Shown here piece by piece: positions 51,802 through 60,821 of a stretch of DNA of 64,000 bases. Each line of letters begins with the position of its first letter. Within the stretch, counting starts at the first letter, position 1. Source of the DNA: Diaphorobacter ruginosibacter (GTDB lineage: Bacteria; Pseudomonadota; Gammaproteobacteria; Burkholderiales; Burkholderiaceae_C); assembly GCF_014395975.1 (NCBI RefSeq), contig NZ_CP060714.1, positions 2,356,001 through 2,420,000 on the forward strand. The letters run 5' to 3'. Under the pieces are notes generated by a model, which saw nothing but the letters and a program-made list of their open reading frames with translations, was not told where the DNA came from and did not search any database. Position numbers and translations under genes: made by a program.

Positions 51802-52608
51802 TCACCCAGGCGGATCCTGGGAAGCTTGCAGCACGTCCGCGGACGAAGCGGTATTGCAGCCAAGGCCACGCGTGCCGGCACCCATGCCTACGCCCACCCC
51901 CATGGCTCCCATGCCAGCGCCCATTCCTCCACCTCCGCCGCCTGCTCCTCCGCCTTGACTTCCCCCGCGTCCTCCTCCTGCATTGTCCGTACCGGGCTTG
52001 CGTCCGGCACCGCCTGATATGGATGGCCGCAACGGGCCCTGGTCGGGAATGCGCAGGTCCGTGGGGATGGCCTCCAGGTCGAGGGCTGCGCGGATGAAGG
52101 TGCGCAGCGACACCACGAGTTCCCTGGTGTGGATGCTTCGCCCGGCCGTCATGTCCTGTGCGGCCAGCGCTGCCAGGCGTACCTGCTCCTCCGTGCCCAG
52201 AAGGATGACGTCGGAGAGGGCCGCCTCGACCGCGTCGCGTATGCGGCGCTGGCGTTCGCTGCCGGCATGGGGTGGCGAAGCGATCGGGTCGCTGCCTGCG
52301 GTTTCATCGTCCCCCGCGTCCTGGTCGGACTCGGAGAGACTGGTAGAGGTTGGCTGCTGCAGGCGCATCTCCCGCATGTGCAAAGGATGCACCATGAGCT
52401 GGCCGGTGAACGAGCTGCCCAGCGTCTTGTAGGCAGCCATCAATGTCTTGAGCCGCTCGTTGATCTGGCGGTTCTGGCGCTCACGGCGCTTCTGGATGGT
52501 CTGCATGAACAGCAGTCGAATTCCCATCATCAGGCAGGTCACCAGCAGCAAACCGGCGATCGTGGAGAGAACGGAGTGCCAGGAGCTGAAATCGATCATG
52601 GAGCGCAT
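51802..52608 (-). CDS. Membrane-anchored protein of unknown function with Gly-rich C-terminus
   Basis: I do not recognise the family. From ATG 52608 the protein has about 268 residues: one transmembrane helix (about 12-35, TIAGLLLVTCLMMGIRLLF), then a basic helical stretch QKRRERQNRQINERLKTLMAAYKTLG, an acidic Ser/Asp linker near residue 100, a helical region RRIRDAVEAALSDVILLGTEEQVRLAALAA and a block PTDLRIPDQGPLRP. The last 60 residues are mostly Gly with Met and Ala. An in-frame ATG at 52674 would add a Pro-rich stretch that looks non-coding. The helical core seems conserved-domain-like, the tail low-complexity. It shares a terminator with scoB. Confidence 0.65.
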   Translation of the reverse strand: MRSMIDFSSWHSVLSTIAGLLLVTCLMMGIRLLFMQTIQKRRERQNRQINERLKTLMAAYKTLGSSFTGQLMVHPLHMREMRLQQPTSTSLSESDQDAGDDETAGSDPIASPPHAGSERQRRIRDAVEAALSDVILLGTEEQVRLAALAAQDMTAGRSIHTRELVVSLRTFIRAALDLEAIPTDLRIPDQGPLRPSISGGAGRKPGTDNAGGGRGGSQGGGAGGGGGGMGAGMGAMGVGVGMGAGTRGLGCNTASSADVLQASQDPPG

Positions 52609-52912
52609 GGGTGATGGCGGTTTCCGTGAAGTGGGAGGAGGGGGGTGACCAAGCTGCGTCAGGCCATTGTGCATACCTCACGAACCCGCTGGCGTAGGAG
52701 TGATGCGGGTTTCCACGGGGCAAAACTTGTGGATGACGATGGGCCAAGTTGCCCGAATCCAGGGAGTTGATCTGTATTATGGTTTGTAGAAAGCGTCAGG
52801 ATTGCTCCCCACGCCATTGCGCCGCAGCTCCCCACAAGGAGAGGGATCGGACAGGCAGTTCGCAGGGATGCGTGGTTCTGCGCGCTTTATGTTTCACGAA
52901 AGTTTCTACACT

Positions 52913-53797
52913 ATGAAATCACCTGGCGTGGGTCTGGTAGGCGTGGGCTTGATGGGGCATGGCATTGCCCTGAACATCGCCCGCAAGGGTTTTGAATTGA
53001 CGGTGCTCGAGCATCCGGGCAACCAGCCGCTCGATCAGCTGAAGGCACTCGGCGTGCAGTCGGTCGCCACGCTGCCCGAGTTGGCGGCAGGCATCGACGT
53101 GCTGGTTCTCTGCGTCACCGGATCGCCCCAGGTGGAGGCGATTTTGCTGGGAGAGAAGGGCGCCCTGGCTGCGCTCAGGCCCGGTGCGGTGATCATCGAT
53201 TGCTCCACCGCGCTGCCGGATTCGACGGAGCGCGTGGCGGCTGCGGCGCAGGCAGCCGGGCTGAAGTTCATTGATGCCCCCATGACGCGAACCCCAAAGG
53301 AAGCGGCCGAAGGCCGGCTGAACCTGCTGGTGGGCGGCGACAAGGCTGTGCTGGACGAGTGCATGCCGATCCTGCGGACCTTCGCCGAGAACGTTACGCA
53401 TACCGGTGGCGTGGGGACCGGCCACCGCATGAAACTGCTCCACAACTATGTGTCGCTGGGTACCGTGGCGCTCATCGCCGAGGCGGCGGCGTGCGCGGCC
53501 GGCGGCAAGGTGGCTCCTGACGTATTCGTCGAGGTGCTTGCCAAGGGCGGTGGTGGCGGCGTGGCGCTTGAACGCTTGCGTCCGTACATCGTGGACGGAG
53601 ATCCCAGCGGGCTGCGCTTCTTCATGGGCAATGCGCTGAAGGATATGGGCTACTACGTGTCGATGGCGCGTGAGGCAGCGGCTGCGCAGGATATCGCCAG
53701 TGCGGTGCATGACACCTATGCGTCTGCCGTGGCCAGCGATGGCATGGAAGCACTGGTTCCGCAACTGGTCACATCCCTGCAGCGCGGCCATTCGTGA
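52913..53797 (+). CDS. NAD(P)-dependent dehydrogenase, 3-hydroxyisobutyrate dehydrogenase family
   Basis: A 294-residue beta-hydroxyacid dehydrogenase. The Rossmann motif GLVGVGLMGHGIA is at 7-19, and the catalytic Lys K174 lies in GHRMKLLHN. DCSTALPDSTE near 96-106 is the substrate-site variant. Family members reduce or oxidise 3-hydroxyisobutyrate, tartronate semialdehyde or succinic semialdehyde; which one is open. ATG 52913 starts the fold properly, but the ribosome binding site is weak, and an ATG at 52889 is a second choice. An aldehyde dehydrogenase follows 61 bp on, which fits a short alcohol-to-acid path. Confidence 0.9.
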   Translation: MKSPGVGLVGVGLMGHGIALNIARKGFELTVLEHPGNQPLDQLKALGVQSVATLPELAAGIDVLVLCVTGSPQVEAILLGEKGALAALRPGAVIIDCSTALPDSTERVAAAAQAAGLKFIDAPMTRTPKEAAEGRLNLLVGGDKAVLDECMPILRTFAENVTHTGGVGTGHRMKLLHNYVSLGTVALIAEAAACAAGGKVAPDVFVEVLAKGGGGGVALERLRPYIVDGDPSGLRFFMGNALKDMGYYVSMAREAAAAQDIASAVHDTYASAVASDGMEALVPQLVTSLQRGHS

Positions 53798-53858
53798 TCA
53801 AGTAAATTGACAGATGCGTCGCCAGTTCAAAGGCGACTTCATTCAGGAGACTCTGCGC

Positions 53859-55286
53859 ATGCGCCAGCATTTCATTCACAACCAATGGGTAGGCTCGGGT
53901 GAGACTATCGACGTGGTTGATCCATCCACCGGAGAAGTCTTCGACGCCATCCTGCGCGGCACCAGCGCCGACGTCGATGCGGCTGTCCGCTCGGCCCGCG
54001 AGGCCTTCCAGGGCGAGTTCGGCAGGCTCACCGCAGCCGAGCGTGGGCGCTTGCTGCTCAAGCTCTCGGCCAAGCTGCAGGAGCATGCCGAGGAACTCGC
54101 CCAGATCGAGGCACGCGACTGCGGCAAGCCGCTCAAGCAGGCGCGCGCGGATGCCGCAGCGATCGCCCGCTACTTCGAGTTCTATGGCGGAGCCGCCGAC
54201 AAGCTGATGGGGGACACCATTCCCTACCAGAACGGCTACACCGTGCTGACCGTCCGCGAGCCCTACGGCGTCTGTGCAGCCATCGTGCCCTGGAACTACC
54301 CGATGCAGATCTTCGGCCGCAGCGTGGGCGGTGCGCTGGCGGCGGGCAATGCCGTCGTGGTCAAGCCTGCGGAGGACGCCTGCCTTTCACTGCTGCGCGT
54401 GGCGGAACTGGCGCGTGAAGTGGGCTTTCCGGCGGGGGCGCTCAACATCGTGACCGGCTACGGTCACGAGGCCGGTGCCGAACTCGTGGCGCACCCGGGC
54501 GTGGACCATGTTTCGTTCACCGGCTCGCCCAACGTCGGCAAGCTGGTGGTGAAGGCCGCCATCGAGAACCACACGCCCGTCACCACGGAGCTTGGCGGCA
54601 AGTCGCCACAGATCGTGTTCGAGGATGCGGATCTCGAAGCCATGCTGCCCGTGGTCGTCAATGCCATCGTGCAGAACGCGGGACAGACCTGCTCGGCAGG
54701 CAGCCGCCTGCTGGTGCAGCGCAGCATCTACGAGAAGGTGATCGGGCTTCTGTCCGAGCGCTTTGGACAGCTGCAGGTGGGCTCGTCGCAGATGGACCTC
54801 GATTGCGGCCCGCTGATCCGCAAGAGCCAGCAGGTGCGCGTCAAGGCATTCCTCGACGAAGCTGCCCGGGACGGGCTGCAGGTGGCAGCGCAGGGACGAT
54901 TGGCGGCAGGTGTGCCGGCAAACGGGTTCTACCAGGTTCCCACGCTGGTGCGCGATGTGCCGATCACGCACCGCCTTGCGCAGGAGGAGGTGTTTGGCCC
55001 GGTGATCGCCGCAGCGGCCTTTGATACCGAGGAGGAGGCGATCGCGCTTGCCAACGGTACGGCCTTCGGCCTGGTGACCAGTGTCTGGACACGCGACGGC
55101 GGCCGGCAGATGCGCGTGGCGCGCAAGGTCAGGGCAGGACAGGTGTTCATCAACAACTATGGCGCGGGCGGCGGCATCGAACTGCCATTCGGAGGCTACA
55201 AGGCCAGCGGCCATGGGCGTGAGAAGGGCTTCGAGGCACTCTACGGGTTCACGCAGCTCAAGACAATCTCGATGCGGCACGACTGA
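53859..55286 (+). CDS. NAD(P)-dependent aldehyde dehydrogenase
   Basis: A 475-residue aldehyde dehydrogenase. The catalytic Cys is C278 (NAGQTCSAGS) and the general base E244 (TTELGGKSP). The NAD loop is near FTGSPNVGK (220-228). It oxidises an aldehyde to an acid. The resemblance is to the betaine-/gamma-aminobutyraldehyde branch, but no substrate can be fixed. ATG 53859 has CAGGAGA nine bases upstream, so the extra 15 codons of the open frame are not used. It probably forms an operon with the preceding HIBADH-family gene. Confidence 0.93.
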   Translation: MRQHFIHNQWVGSGETIDVVDPSTGEVFDAILRGTSADVDAAVRSAREAFQGEFGRLTAAERGRLLLKLSAKLQEHAEELAQIEARDCGKPLKQARADAAAIARYFEFYGGAADKLMGDTIPYQNGYTVLTVREPYGVCAAIVPWNYPMQIFGRSVGGALAAGNAVVVKPAEDACLSLLRVAELAREVGFPAGALNIVTGYGHEAGAELVAHPGVDHVSFTGSPNVGKLVVKAAIENHTPVTTELGGKSPQIVFEDADLEAMLPVVVNAIVQNAGQTCSAGSRLLVQRSIYEKVIGLLSERFGQLQVGSSQMDLDCGPLIRKSQQVRVKAFLDEAARDGLQVAAQGRLAAGVPANGFYQVPTLVRDVPITHRLAQEEVFGPVIAAAAFDTEEEAIALANGTAFGLVTSVWTRDGGRQMRVARKVRAGQVFINNYGAGGGIELPFGGYKASGHGREKGFEALYGFTQLKTISMRHD

Positions 55287-55352
55287 GGGTGCCGAAAGCG
55301 GGTGCCTGGGCCTGTCCGGGCAGTGCTACGGCAAACGAAGTGCGGATGGCGC

Positions 55353-55844
55353 CTACTTCAGCAGGTCGAGCACACGCTTCCAGTCCGCCTCGTCCACCTC
55401 GGTGATCGACAGGCGGTTGCCGCGCTGCAGCACCTTGAGCTGGGCCAGCTCGGGGTGCTCTCGAAGCTCGGCCAGGCTCAGCAGGCGCGTCTTGCGCAGC
55501 GCCTTCACGTCCAGCAGCAGCCAACGCGGCTTGTCCGGGTCGGCCTTGGGGTCGAAGTAGGGCGACTCGGGGTTGAACTGGGTGGGGTCGGAGCGCGTGC
55601 CCGAGGCAATTTCCGCGATGCCTGCGATACCGGGTTCAGGACAGCTCGAGTGATAGAACAGCACGCCGTCGCCGATCCGCATGTCGTCGCGCATGAAATT
55701 GCGCGCCTGGTAGTTGCGCACGCCGGTCCATTGCACCGTGGAATGGGTCGCTGCCAGTGCGTCGTCGATGGAGCATTCCTCGGGCTCCGATTTCATCAGC
55801 CAGTACCGTCGGGAATGTGTTGCGGAAGAAGCGGCGGTGGTCAT
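55353..55844 (-). CDS. EVE domain-containing protein
   Basis: A 163-residue single-domain EVE protein. It has YWLMKSEPEECSIDD near the N-terminus, TVQWTGVRNYQARNFMRDDMRIGDGVLFYHSSCPEPGIAGIAEI in the middle and the C-terminal WKRVLDLL. EVE is a PUA-like fold related to YTH and thought to bind modified nucleobases in DNA or RNA. ATG 55844 has GGAGGAG nine bases before it, fixing the start. It lies 55 bp downstream of a SNF2 helicase in the same direction, so the two are probably co-transcribed. Confidence 0.92.
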   Translation of the reverse strand: MTTAASSATHSRRYWLMKSEPEECSIDDALAATHSTVQWTGVRNYQARNFMRDDMRIGDGVLFYHSSCPEPGIAGIAEIASGTRSDPTQFNPESPYFDPKADPDKPRWLLLDVKALRKTRLLSLAELREHPELAQLKVLQRGNRLSITEVDEADWKRVLDLLK

Positions 55845-55899
55845 GCGAAGATTCTCCTCCAGAAGTCTGACGAAGGGGACAATCCCGGGTTCCGGTGGA

Positions 55900-58587
55900 T
55901 CAGAAGCGTCCTCGGCGGCCTGTACCGCCCCAGCGCCTCGTGTCCGCCGAAAAGATCTCAAGCGGATTGTTGGCGGGCTCGCTCAATGGCGCAAGCAGGC
56001 CGGCCAGTTCAGCGGGGCTGAATTTGATGGCCCCCGCGGCGTCGCTCCCCAGCACGCCCTGCGCGAGAACGCGTTTGCGCTCTTGCAATTCCAGCATGCG
56101 TTCCTCGATGCTGCCCTGAACCACCAGCCGGTAGACGAATACGGGCTGCGTCTGGCCGATCCGGTGGGCGCGAGCCGTGGCCTGCTCCTGCACGGCAGGA
56201 TTCCACCAGGGATCGAGATGGATCACGGTATCCGCCGCCGTGAGATTCAACCCTGTGCCACCGGCCTTGAGGCTGGCCAGCAGGATCGGCGGGGCGTCAC
56301 CGTCCGCGCGCTGAAAGCGTGCAACGACATGCTCGCGCTCGTCGGGTGATGTCCGTCCCGTGAGCATCAGATAGGACAGGCCATGGGCATCGAGCATTTC
56401 GGCCACAAGCCGCAGCATCGAGGTGAACTGCGAGAACACCAGAATGCGCCGACCCTCCTCGACCAGTTCGGGCAGCATCTCTGCAAGATGCGTGAGCTTG
56501 GCCCGCTCGGTATCGGGGTGAACGCTGGTGCCCTTGATCAATCGCGGGTCGCAGCACACCTGCCGCAACTTGAGCAGCGCATCAAGAATAGCGATCTGGG
56601 CAGCGTTGCCCCAGTCCTGCGCCTTGAGCACCCGGCGCACCTCCTTGTCGCATGCGGTGCGTACCGCCTCATACAGCTCGCGCTGGCGACCCTGCAATTC
56701 CACGCGCACGGTCATGTCGGTGCGTGGCGGCAGTTCCTTGGCCACATCGCTCTTGCGCCGCCGCAGGATGAAGGGTGCCACGCGCTGCGCGAGCAATTGC
56801 GCGCGCAGCGTCTCGCCGTTCTCCTCGATCGGCTTGCGCCAGCGGCGGCCGAAGGTATGCGGGTCGCCAAGAAAGCCCGGCATGAGGAAATCGAACTGGG
56901 CCCACAGTTCGCCCAGGTGGTTCTCCAGAGGAGTGCCTGTCAGGCACAGCAGATGAGGTGCGCGAATGCGGCGCAGCGCACGGGCGGTACGGCTTCCGGC
57001 GTTCTTGACCATCTGTGCCTCGTCCAGGATCAGCAGATGCCAGGCCTGTGCCGCCAGCGCATCGACGTCGCGCCATGCCAGTGGATAGGTGGTGATGACG
57101 AGGTCATGCGCCTGCACGTCGAGCATGCGCCGGGCACGATCCGGGCCGGTGAGTTCGAGCACCCGCAGGTCCGGCGCGACATGCCGCGCCTCGGCCAGCC
57201 AGTTGAAGACGAGCGAGGTAGGCATCACCACCAGGGCGGGGTGATCCAGGCGGCCCGACTGCTTCTCGATCAGGACATGCGCGAGCGCCTGCGCGGTCTT
57301 GCCAAGGCCCATTTCGTCGGCAAGGATGCCGCCCAGGTGCTGGGCGCGCAGGTACTGCAGCCATGCCAGCCCTTCGATCTGGTAGTTGCGCAGTGTGATG
57401 CCCAGGCCGCCCGGCACGGGCACGGGCTGCGGCACGCCTTGCCTCTTCAGCCGCGCGGAGAGCTGTGCGAGACCCGCGTCGCCTTCCAGTTGCCACTGGT
57501 TGTCGGGCGCAACGCGCCCGGTCTGCAGCAGCGCGGTGCGCAGTGCCTCGATGCGGCGTACATCCCAGTCGGGAATGGAGATCGGCTCGCCATCGCTGCG
57601 CTGCCGGCGGGTCGGATCCATGATCAGGTCGACCATGGTGCGAAGAATGGCCTTGAGCGGCCCGGCGGGGGCATCGATGTGCCGGCCGCCAGGGGCGCGC
57701 AGGCGGATCATCGTGTTGTCGTCAACGCTGTCGATGTGCTCGGCGGAAAGCCAGCGGGTATCACGCGCGATCAGGTGGGCGAGCAAGGGGACCAGATCGA
57801 TGCGAACGCCCTCGATCTCGATGCCCAGGCTCAGCAGCCATGCGCCTTCTCGGCGAGCAAGACCCAGCGGCTGCACAGGCTCTTCCTTCGGGTCGAAGTC
57901 ACCTGCGACGCGCCTGGCAAGCACTTGTCCGTCCGCCGGGTCGAGTTGCAGATGCCAGCGCTGCACTGCGACGCTCTCATGCGCAAAACCGGGACGCACG
58001 TCGATGTCCCATCCTTCAGCGCGCAGTGCCGGCAGGGTGTCGGACCAGAAATCCGCGAACATGGCCTCCTGAGGCAATGTCCAAAGCGGCCCGAATTCCT
58101 GTGCGGCATCCGGGTGCCGCCACTGCAGATGCGAGGCGTCCAGCGGAATCAGGCCCAGCGTCCACACCCGGTCCATGGCGTCGCGTTCCGCAGCCGGGTC
58201 GCGCTCGATGCGAAGCCGCCCATCCTCGGAAACCTGTTCACGTGGCGCACGCGGCTGCAGAACGGAGGTGGGGGCCGGGGTGTGCCATCGGACACCATTG
58301 CCATGGTCATCGGTGCCGCTGTATGTCCAGTCGATCTGCGCCACGGTGACGGCGTCCCCGCGTGGTCCCATCTTCCCTTGTGGCCGCATGCCGAGCAGCC
58401 CGTCTCCACGGCTCAGTGTCATGAGCGTGATGCGCGGGCGGAAGCGAAATGGGGCCGAAGCCTGAGAGGAGTCGAGGGCGTGCGTCACAAACAGAAGAAT
58501 AACGGCACTCGTGATACAGGATCGCCCCCGTTGCGGGGGAATGAAAAAGTTTTTGCCCCCTGAAAACGAACCGAATCGGTATCCCAA
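55900..58587 (-). CDS. SNF2-family DEAD/DEAH-box helicase-like ATPase
   Basis: A protein of up to 895 residues. The C-terminal 500 residues form a Swi2/Snf2 ATPase: motif I DEMGLGKT (424-431), a DEAQ box (LLILDEAQMVKN), motif III LTGTPLENH, and ARAHRIGQTQPV as motif VI. It should translocate on double-stranded DNA and remodel protein complexes. The N-terminal 390 residues are of a type seen in bacterial SNF2 proteins without a named domain. The true start is uncertain: the first 33 residues look non-coding, and GTG 58488 or a later codon may be used. An EVE gene follows 55 bp downstream. Confidence 0.9.
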   Translation of the reverse strand: MGYRFGSFSGGKNFFIPPQRGRSCITSAVILLFVTHALDSSQASAPFRFRPRITLMTLSRGDGLLGMRPQGKMGPRGDAVTVAQIDWTYSGTDDHGNGVRWHTPAPTSVLQPRAPREQVSEDGRLRIERDPAAERDAMDRVWTLGLIPLDASHLQWRHPDAAQEFGPLWTLPQEAMFADFWSDTLPALRAEGWDIDVRPGFAHESVAVQRWHLQLDPADGQVLARRVAGDFDPKEEPVQPLGLARREGAWLLSLGIEIEGVRIDLVPLLAHLIARDTRWLSAEHIDSVDDNTMIRLRAPGGRHIDAPAGPLKAILRTMVDLIMDPTRRQRSDGEPISIPDWDVRRIEALRTALLQTGRVAPDNQWQLEGDAGLAQLSARLKRQGVPQPVPVPGGLGITLRNYQIEGLAWLQYLRAQHLGGILADEMGLGKTAQALAHVLIEKQSGRLDHPALVVMPTSLVFNWLAEARHVAPDLRVLELTGPDRARRMLDVQAHDLVITTYPLAWRDVDALAAQAWHLLILDEAQMVKNAGSRTARALRRIRAPHLLCLTGTPLENHLGELWAQFDFLMPGFLGDPHTFGRRWRKPIEENGETLRAQLLAQRVAPFILRRRKSDVAKELPPRTDMTVRVELQGRQRELYEAVRTACDKEVRRVLKAQDWGNAAQIAILDALLKLRQVCCDPRLIKGTSVHPDTERAKLTHLAEMLPELVEEGRRILVFSQFTSMLRLVAEMLDAHGLSYLMLTGRTSPDEREHVVARFQRADGDAPPILLASLKAGGTGLNLTAADTVIHLDPWWNPAVQEQATARAHRIGQTQPVFVYRLVVQGSIEERMLELQERKRVLAQGVLGSDAAGAIKFSPAELAGLLAPLSEPANNPLEIFSADTRRWGGTGRRGRF

Positions 58588-58598
58588 GAGGAGTCATG

Positions 58599-58622
58599 AA
58601 AAAGGCCCGCTGAGCGGGCCTT
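58599..58622 (-). terminator. Terminator of the GlsB/YeaQ gene
   Basis: AAGGCCCGC/GCGGGCCTT around TGA is followed on the minus strand by TTTTT, 20 bp past the stop. It isolates the next gene, the SNF2 helicase, from read-through. Confidence 0.92.
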
Positions 58623-58643
58623 CCTGCGTGCTGTCAGTCCGGG

Positions 58644-58895
58644 TCAGGCCTTGCGGCGCACCAGGCCGTAGATCACCAGCAGCACGATGGCGCCGATGAC
58701 GGAGGCGATCCAGCCAGCGGCTTCGCCTTGTTGATACCAGTTCATCGCCACGCCGATGTAGGTAGCCAGGAAGGAACCCGCCACGCCCAGCAGGCAGGTC
58801 ATGATCCAGCCCATCTTGTCGTCGCCCGGCTTGATTGCACGAGCGATGAAACCAACAATGAGACCTACGAAGATAGTACCAAGAATGCTCATCAT
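58644..58895 (-). CDS. GlsB/YeaQ/YmgE family stress response membrane protein
   Basis: A small protein of about 83 residues with three hydrophobic helices: SILGTIFVGLIVGFIAR, then after a Lys/Asp loop MGWIMTCLLGVAGSFLATYIGVAM, and WIASVIGAIVLLVIYGLV. The KPGDDKMGW loop and Gly-spaced helices are the family signature. It sits in the inner membrane; its role in stress is only loosely defined. Met codons at 58904, 58895 and 58892 are all possible; AAGGAG lies 11 bases before 58895. It is monocistronic with a strong terminator. Confidence 0.85.
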   Translation of the reverse strand: MMSILGTIFVGLIVGFIARAIKPGDDKMGWIMTCLLGVAGSFLATYIGVAMNWYQQGEAAGWIASVIGAIVLLVIYGLVRRKA

Positions 58896-59149
58896 GACGG
58901 ACATGACTCCTTGAGTGTGAAACGGTGGAACGGCTGGTTGGCCATTGCGCTTGTGCGCAGGGCTGCGCCGGAATGAACGGCTGTTAATGTACCCCAGCGA
59001 AAACATGATTGTGTGTCAGCCAAGGTTGCAAATCAGTGTTCAAACCGCCGGGGGCGCCAATATCAGTCAACGCTAAAGTATGTTTGCAATTGGACCGGCA
59101 AGATAGGGACAATACGCCGTCATTGAAAGACATCCAGTGCGCAGTCACA
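58896..59149. other. Intergenic region upstream of the GlsB/YeaQ gene
   Basis: The space between this gene and the next terminator holds the minus-strand promoter region. I see no gene, no strong -35/-10 pair and no notable repeat. Confidence 0.4.
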
Positions 59150-59183
59150 AAAAGAAAAAGCCCATGTCGCTGGACACGGGCTT
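59150..59183 (-). terminator. Terminator of the NlpC/P60 gene
   Basis: AAGCCCATGTC/GACACGGGCTT, with one G-U pair in the transcript, is followed on the minus strand by TTTTTCTTTTT, 29 bp past the stop. Confidence 0.88.
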
Positions 59184-59211
59184 GACGCGGGTGCTGCGTG
59201 AACGTGGCCAG

Positions 59212-59778
59212 TTACTTGGCCTGAATCAGCTTGGAGATGTCGTCCTGGGCTTCCTCATCGGTCACCCGGCGGGCTCCGTTGAAGCGCTTGGTCCAGTACG
59301 AGATGCTCATATCCTCGACACGCACCGAGGCGCCGGAGCGCGGTGCATGGATGAATTTACCGTCTCCGAGGTAGATGCCGACATGGCTGAACGCACGACG
59401 CATGGTGTTGAAGAACACCAGATCGCCGGGGCGCAAATCCTTCTTGTCGATGACCTCGGTGGCAGCAGCCTGTTCCTTGGCGACGCGTGGCAGGGCAAGG
59501 CCCTTGACCTGCTCGAAAATGCTGCGAACGAAGCCGCTGCAGTCGAATCCGGTTTCCGCACTGTTGCCACCGCGGCGATAGGGCACTCCGATGAAGCCCA
59601 TGGCGGTGGAAACGAGTTCGGTCGTTCTGTCCGCCATATCGTGGCGAACATCCTGAAGCTGGGAAATCAGGCCACGTTCGGCCAGAATGCGCTCCATGTC
59701 ATCAGCGGTGGAGTTTGTTGGTGCGGCAAAGGACGCATTTGCGCACGCGAGTAACAGTAAGCAAAACCAACGGGACAT
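59212..59778 (-). CDS. NlpC/P60 family peptidoglycan hydrolase
   Basis: A 188-residue secreted cysteine peptidase. A short signal peptide (residues 1-18, cleaved near SFA-A) precedes the NlpC/P60 domain: catalytic Cys C80 in GFDCSGFVRSIF, then RPGDLVFFNT, and the His in FSHVGIYLGDGKFIHAP. It cleaves D-gamma-glutamyl-meso-DAP bonds in the cell wall, in the periplasm. ATG 59778 gives a clean signal peptide; six more in-frame codons upstream are not needed. It is monocistronic. Confidence 0.92.
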   Translation of the reverse strand: MSRWFCLLLLACANASFAAPTNSTADDMERILAERGLISQLQDVRHDMADRTTELVSTAMGFIGVPYRRGGNSAETGFDCSGFVRSIFEQVKGLALPRVAKEQAAATEVIDKKDLRPGDLVFFNTMRRAFSHVGIYLGDGKFIHAPRSGASVRVEDMSISYWTKRFNGARRVTDEEAQDDISKLIQAK

Positions 59779-60215
59779 GGGCCGCGAGGGTACCACGACT
59801 TGCTTCGGTGGCTACCCCGAAATATGTAAAACGACCCCGGTAAATCCCTGAAATTGCCATCGTATTGACATATAGTTACTCTAAATCGAACACAAGAAAA
59901 AGTCCTGTTTCAAAGACATTTCCACTTCTCATGGCGGCGAAAATCGCACGGTCACACTAAATTGAGCGCGTTTGTGAGTTTTGTGTGTCTGAATGTGTTT
60001 GATTCGTTTTTGAAATAACAATCTCATTGGCCGCGGTCCTCTCCGCCACCGCAGTCGGCTTCGTCTTCCTGCAGGAGTGCATTCAAGGAGGCGTCAGCGG
60101 AATGCCAAGGCCTGTGCCATCTGTCCGGGATGGGATCGCAGGGCAGCCGATCCTGCGACAATCCTGCCTTTGAATCGCCCATTGCTGCCCGCTGGCAGCA
60201 AGAAAGAAGAATCCC
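59779..60215. other. 437-bp divergent intergenic region
   Basis: The region from 59820 to 60030 is AT-rich (about 59860-60020 has many T/A runs) and likely contains the NlpC promoter. A TTGACA at 59865 lacks a good -10 on the plus strand. I see no convincing small gene or repeat. Confidence 0.4.
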
Positions 60216-60821
60216 ATGCTGCTCGACGAATCCGAATCCCAATTGGTGCTGGTGGACTACCAGGAACGCCTGATGCCTGTCATCTTCGAAGGGGCGATGG
60301 TGGTCGAGAACGCGCGTCGCCTGGCGCGTGTGGCCCAGATGATCGATGTTCCGGTCTGGGGAACGGAGCAGAACCCCTCGCGCCTGGGAGCCAACGACGC
60401 CGCGCTGCGCGAGCTGTGCCGCAAGACGCTGTCGAAGATGCACTTCAGCGCCGTCGAGGAAGGCCTTGGTGAGTGGCTGCGTCCGCCAGCCAAGCCGCAG
60501 CAAGGCGGCAATGCGCGCAGCCTGCCCAAGCACCTGCAGAAGCCTCAGCAACAGGCCCCTGAGCGCAACACCATCGTGATTGCCGGCTGCGAGGCACATG
60601 TGTGCCTGCTGCAGACGGCTCTCGACCTGCTGGAGGAGGAATTCGAGGTCTGGGTCGTGACCGATGCCTGCAGCTCGCGTACCGAACGCAATCGCGATGC
60701 GGCGTTCGACCGCCTCGCAGGTGCCGGCGCAGAACTGGTGACCACGGAGATGGTGGTGTTCGAGTGGCTTCGCACCTGCGAACACCCCGACTTCAAGGAC
60801 ATGCTGGCGCTGGTCAAGTAA
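60216..60821 (+). CDS. Isochorismatase family cysteine hydrolase
   Basis: A 201-residue hydrolase. The catalytic triad is visible: D14 (LVLVDYQERL), K74 (TLSKMHFS) and C125 (IAGCEAHVC). An insert rich in Gln, Pro and Lys (about residues 90-116) sits before the Cys strand, longer than usual. Members act on isochorismate, nicotinamide, ureidoacrylate and similar amides; this one resembles the YcaC/ISOC1-type group with no fixed substrate. The start at 60216 follows a weak AAAGAAG. It lies alone between two larger intergenic spaces. Confidence 0.88.
   Translation: MLLDESESQLVLVDYQERLMPVIFEGAMVVENARRLARVAQMIDVPVWGTEQNPSRLGANDAALRELCRKTLSKMHFSAVEEGLGEWLRPPAKPQQGGNARSLPKHLQKPQQQAPERNTIVIAGCEAHVCLLQTALDLLEEEFEVWVVTDACSSRTERNRDAAFDRLAGAGAELVTTEMVVFEWLRTCEHPDFKDMLALVK

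Noticed and set aside
56383..58563. A 726-codon plus-strand frame opposite the SNF2 helicase
   Set aside because: Antisense shadow of a clear ATPase gene with all helicase motifs on the other strand.
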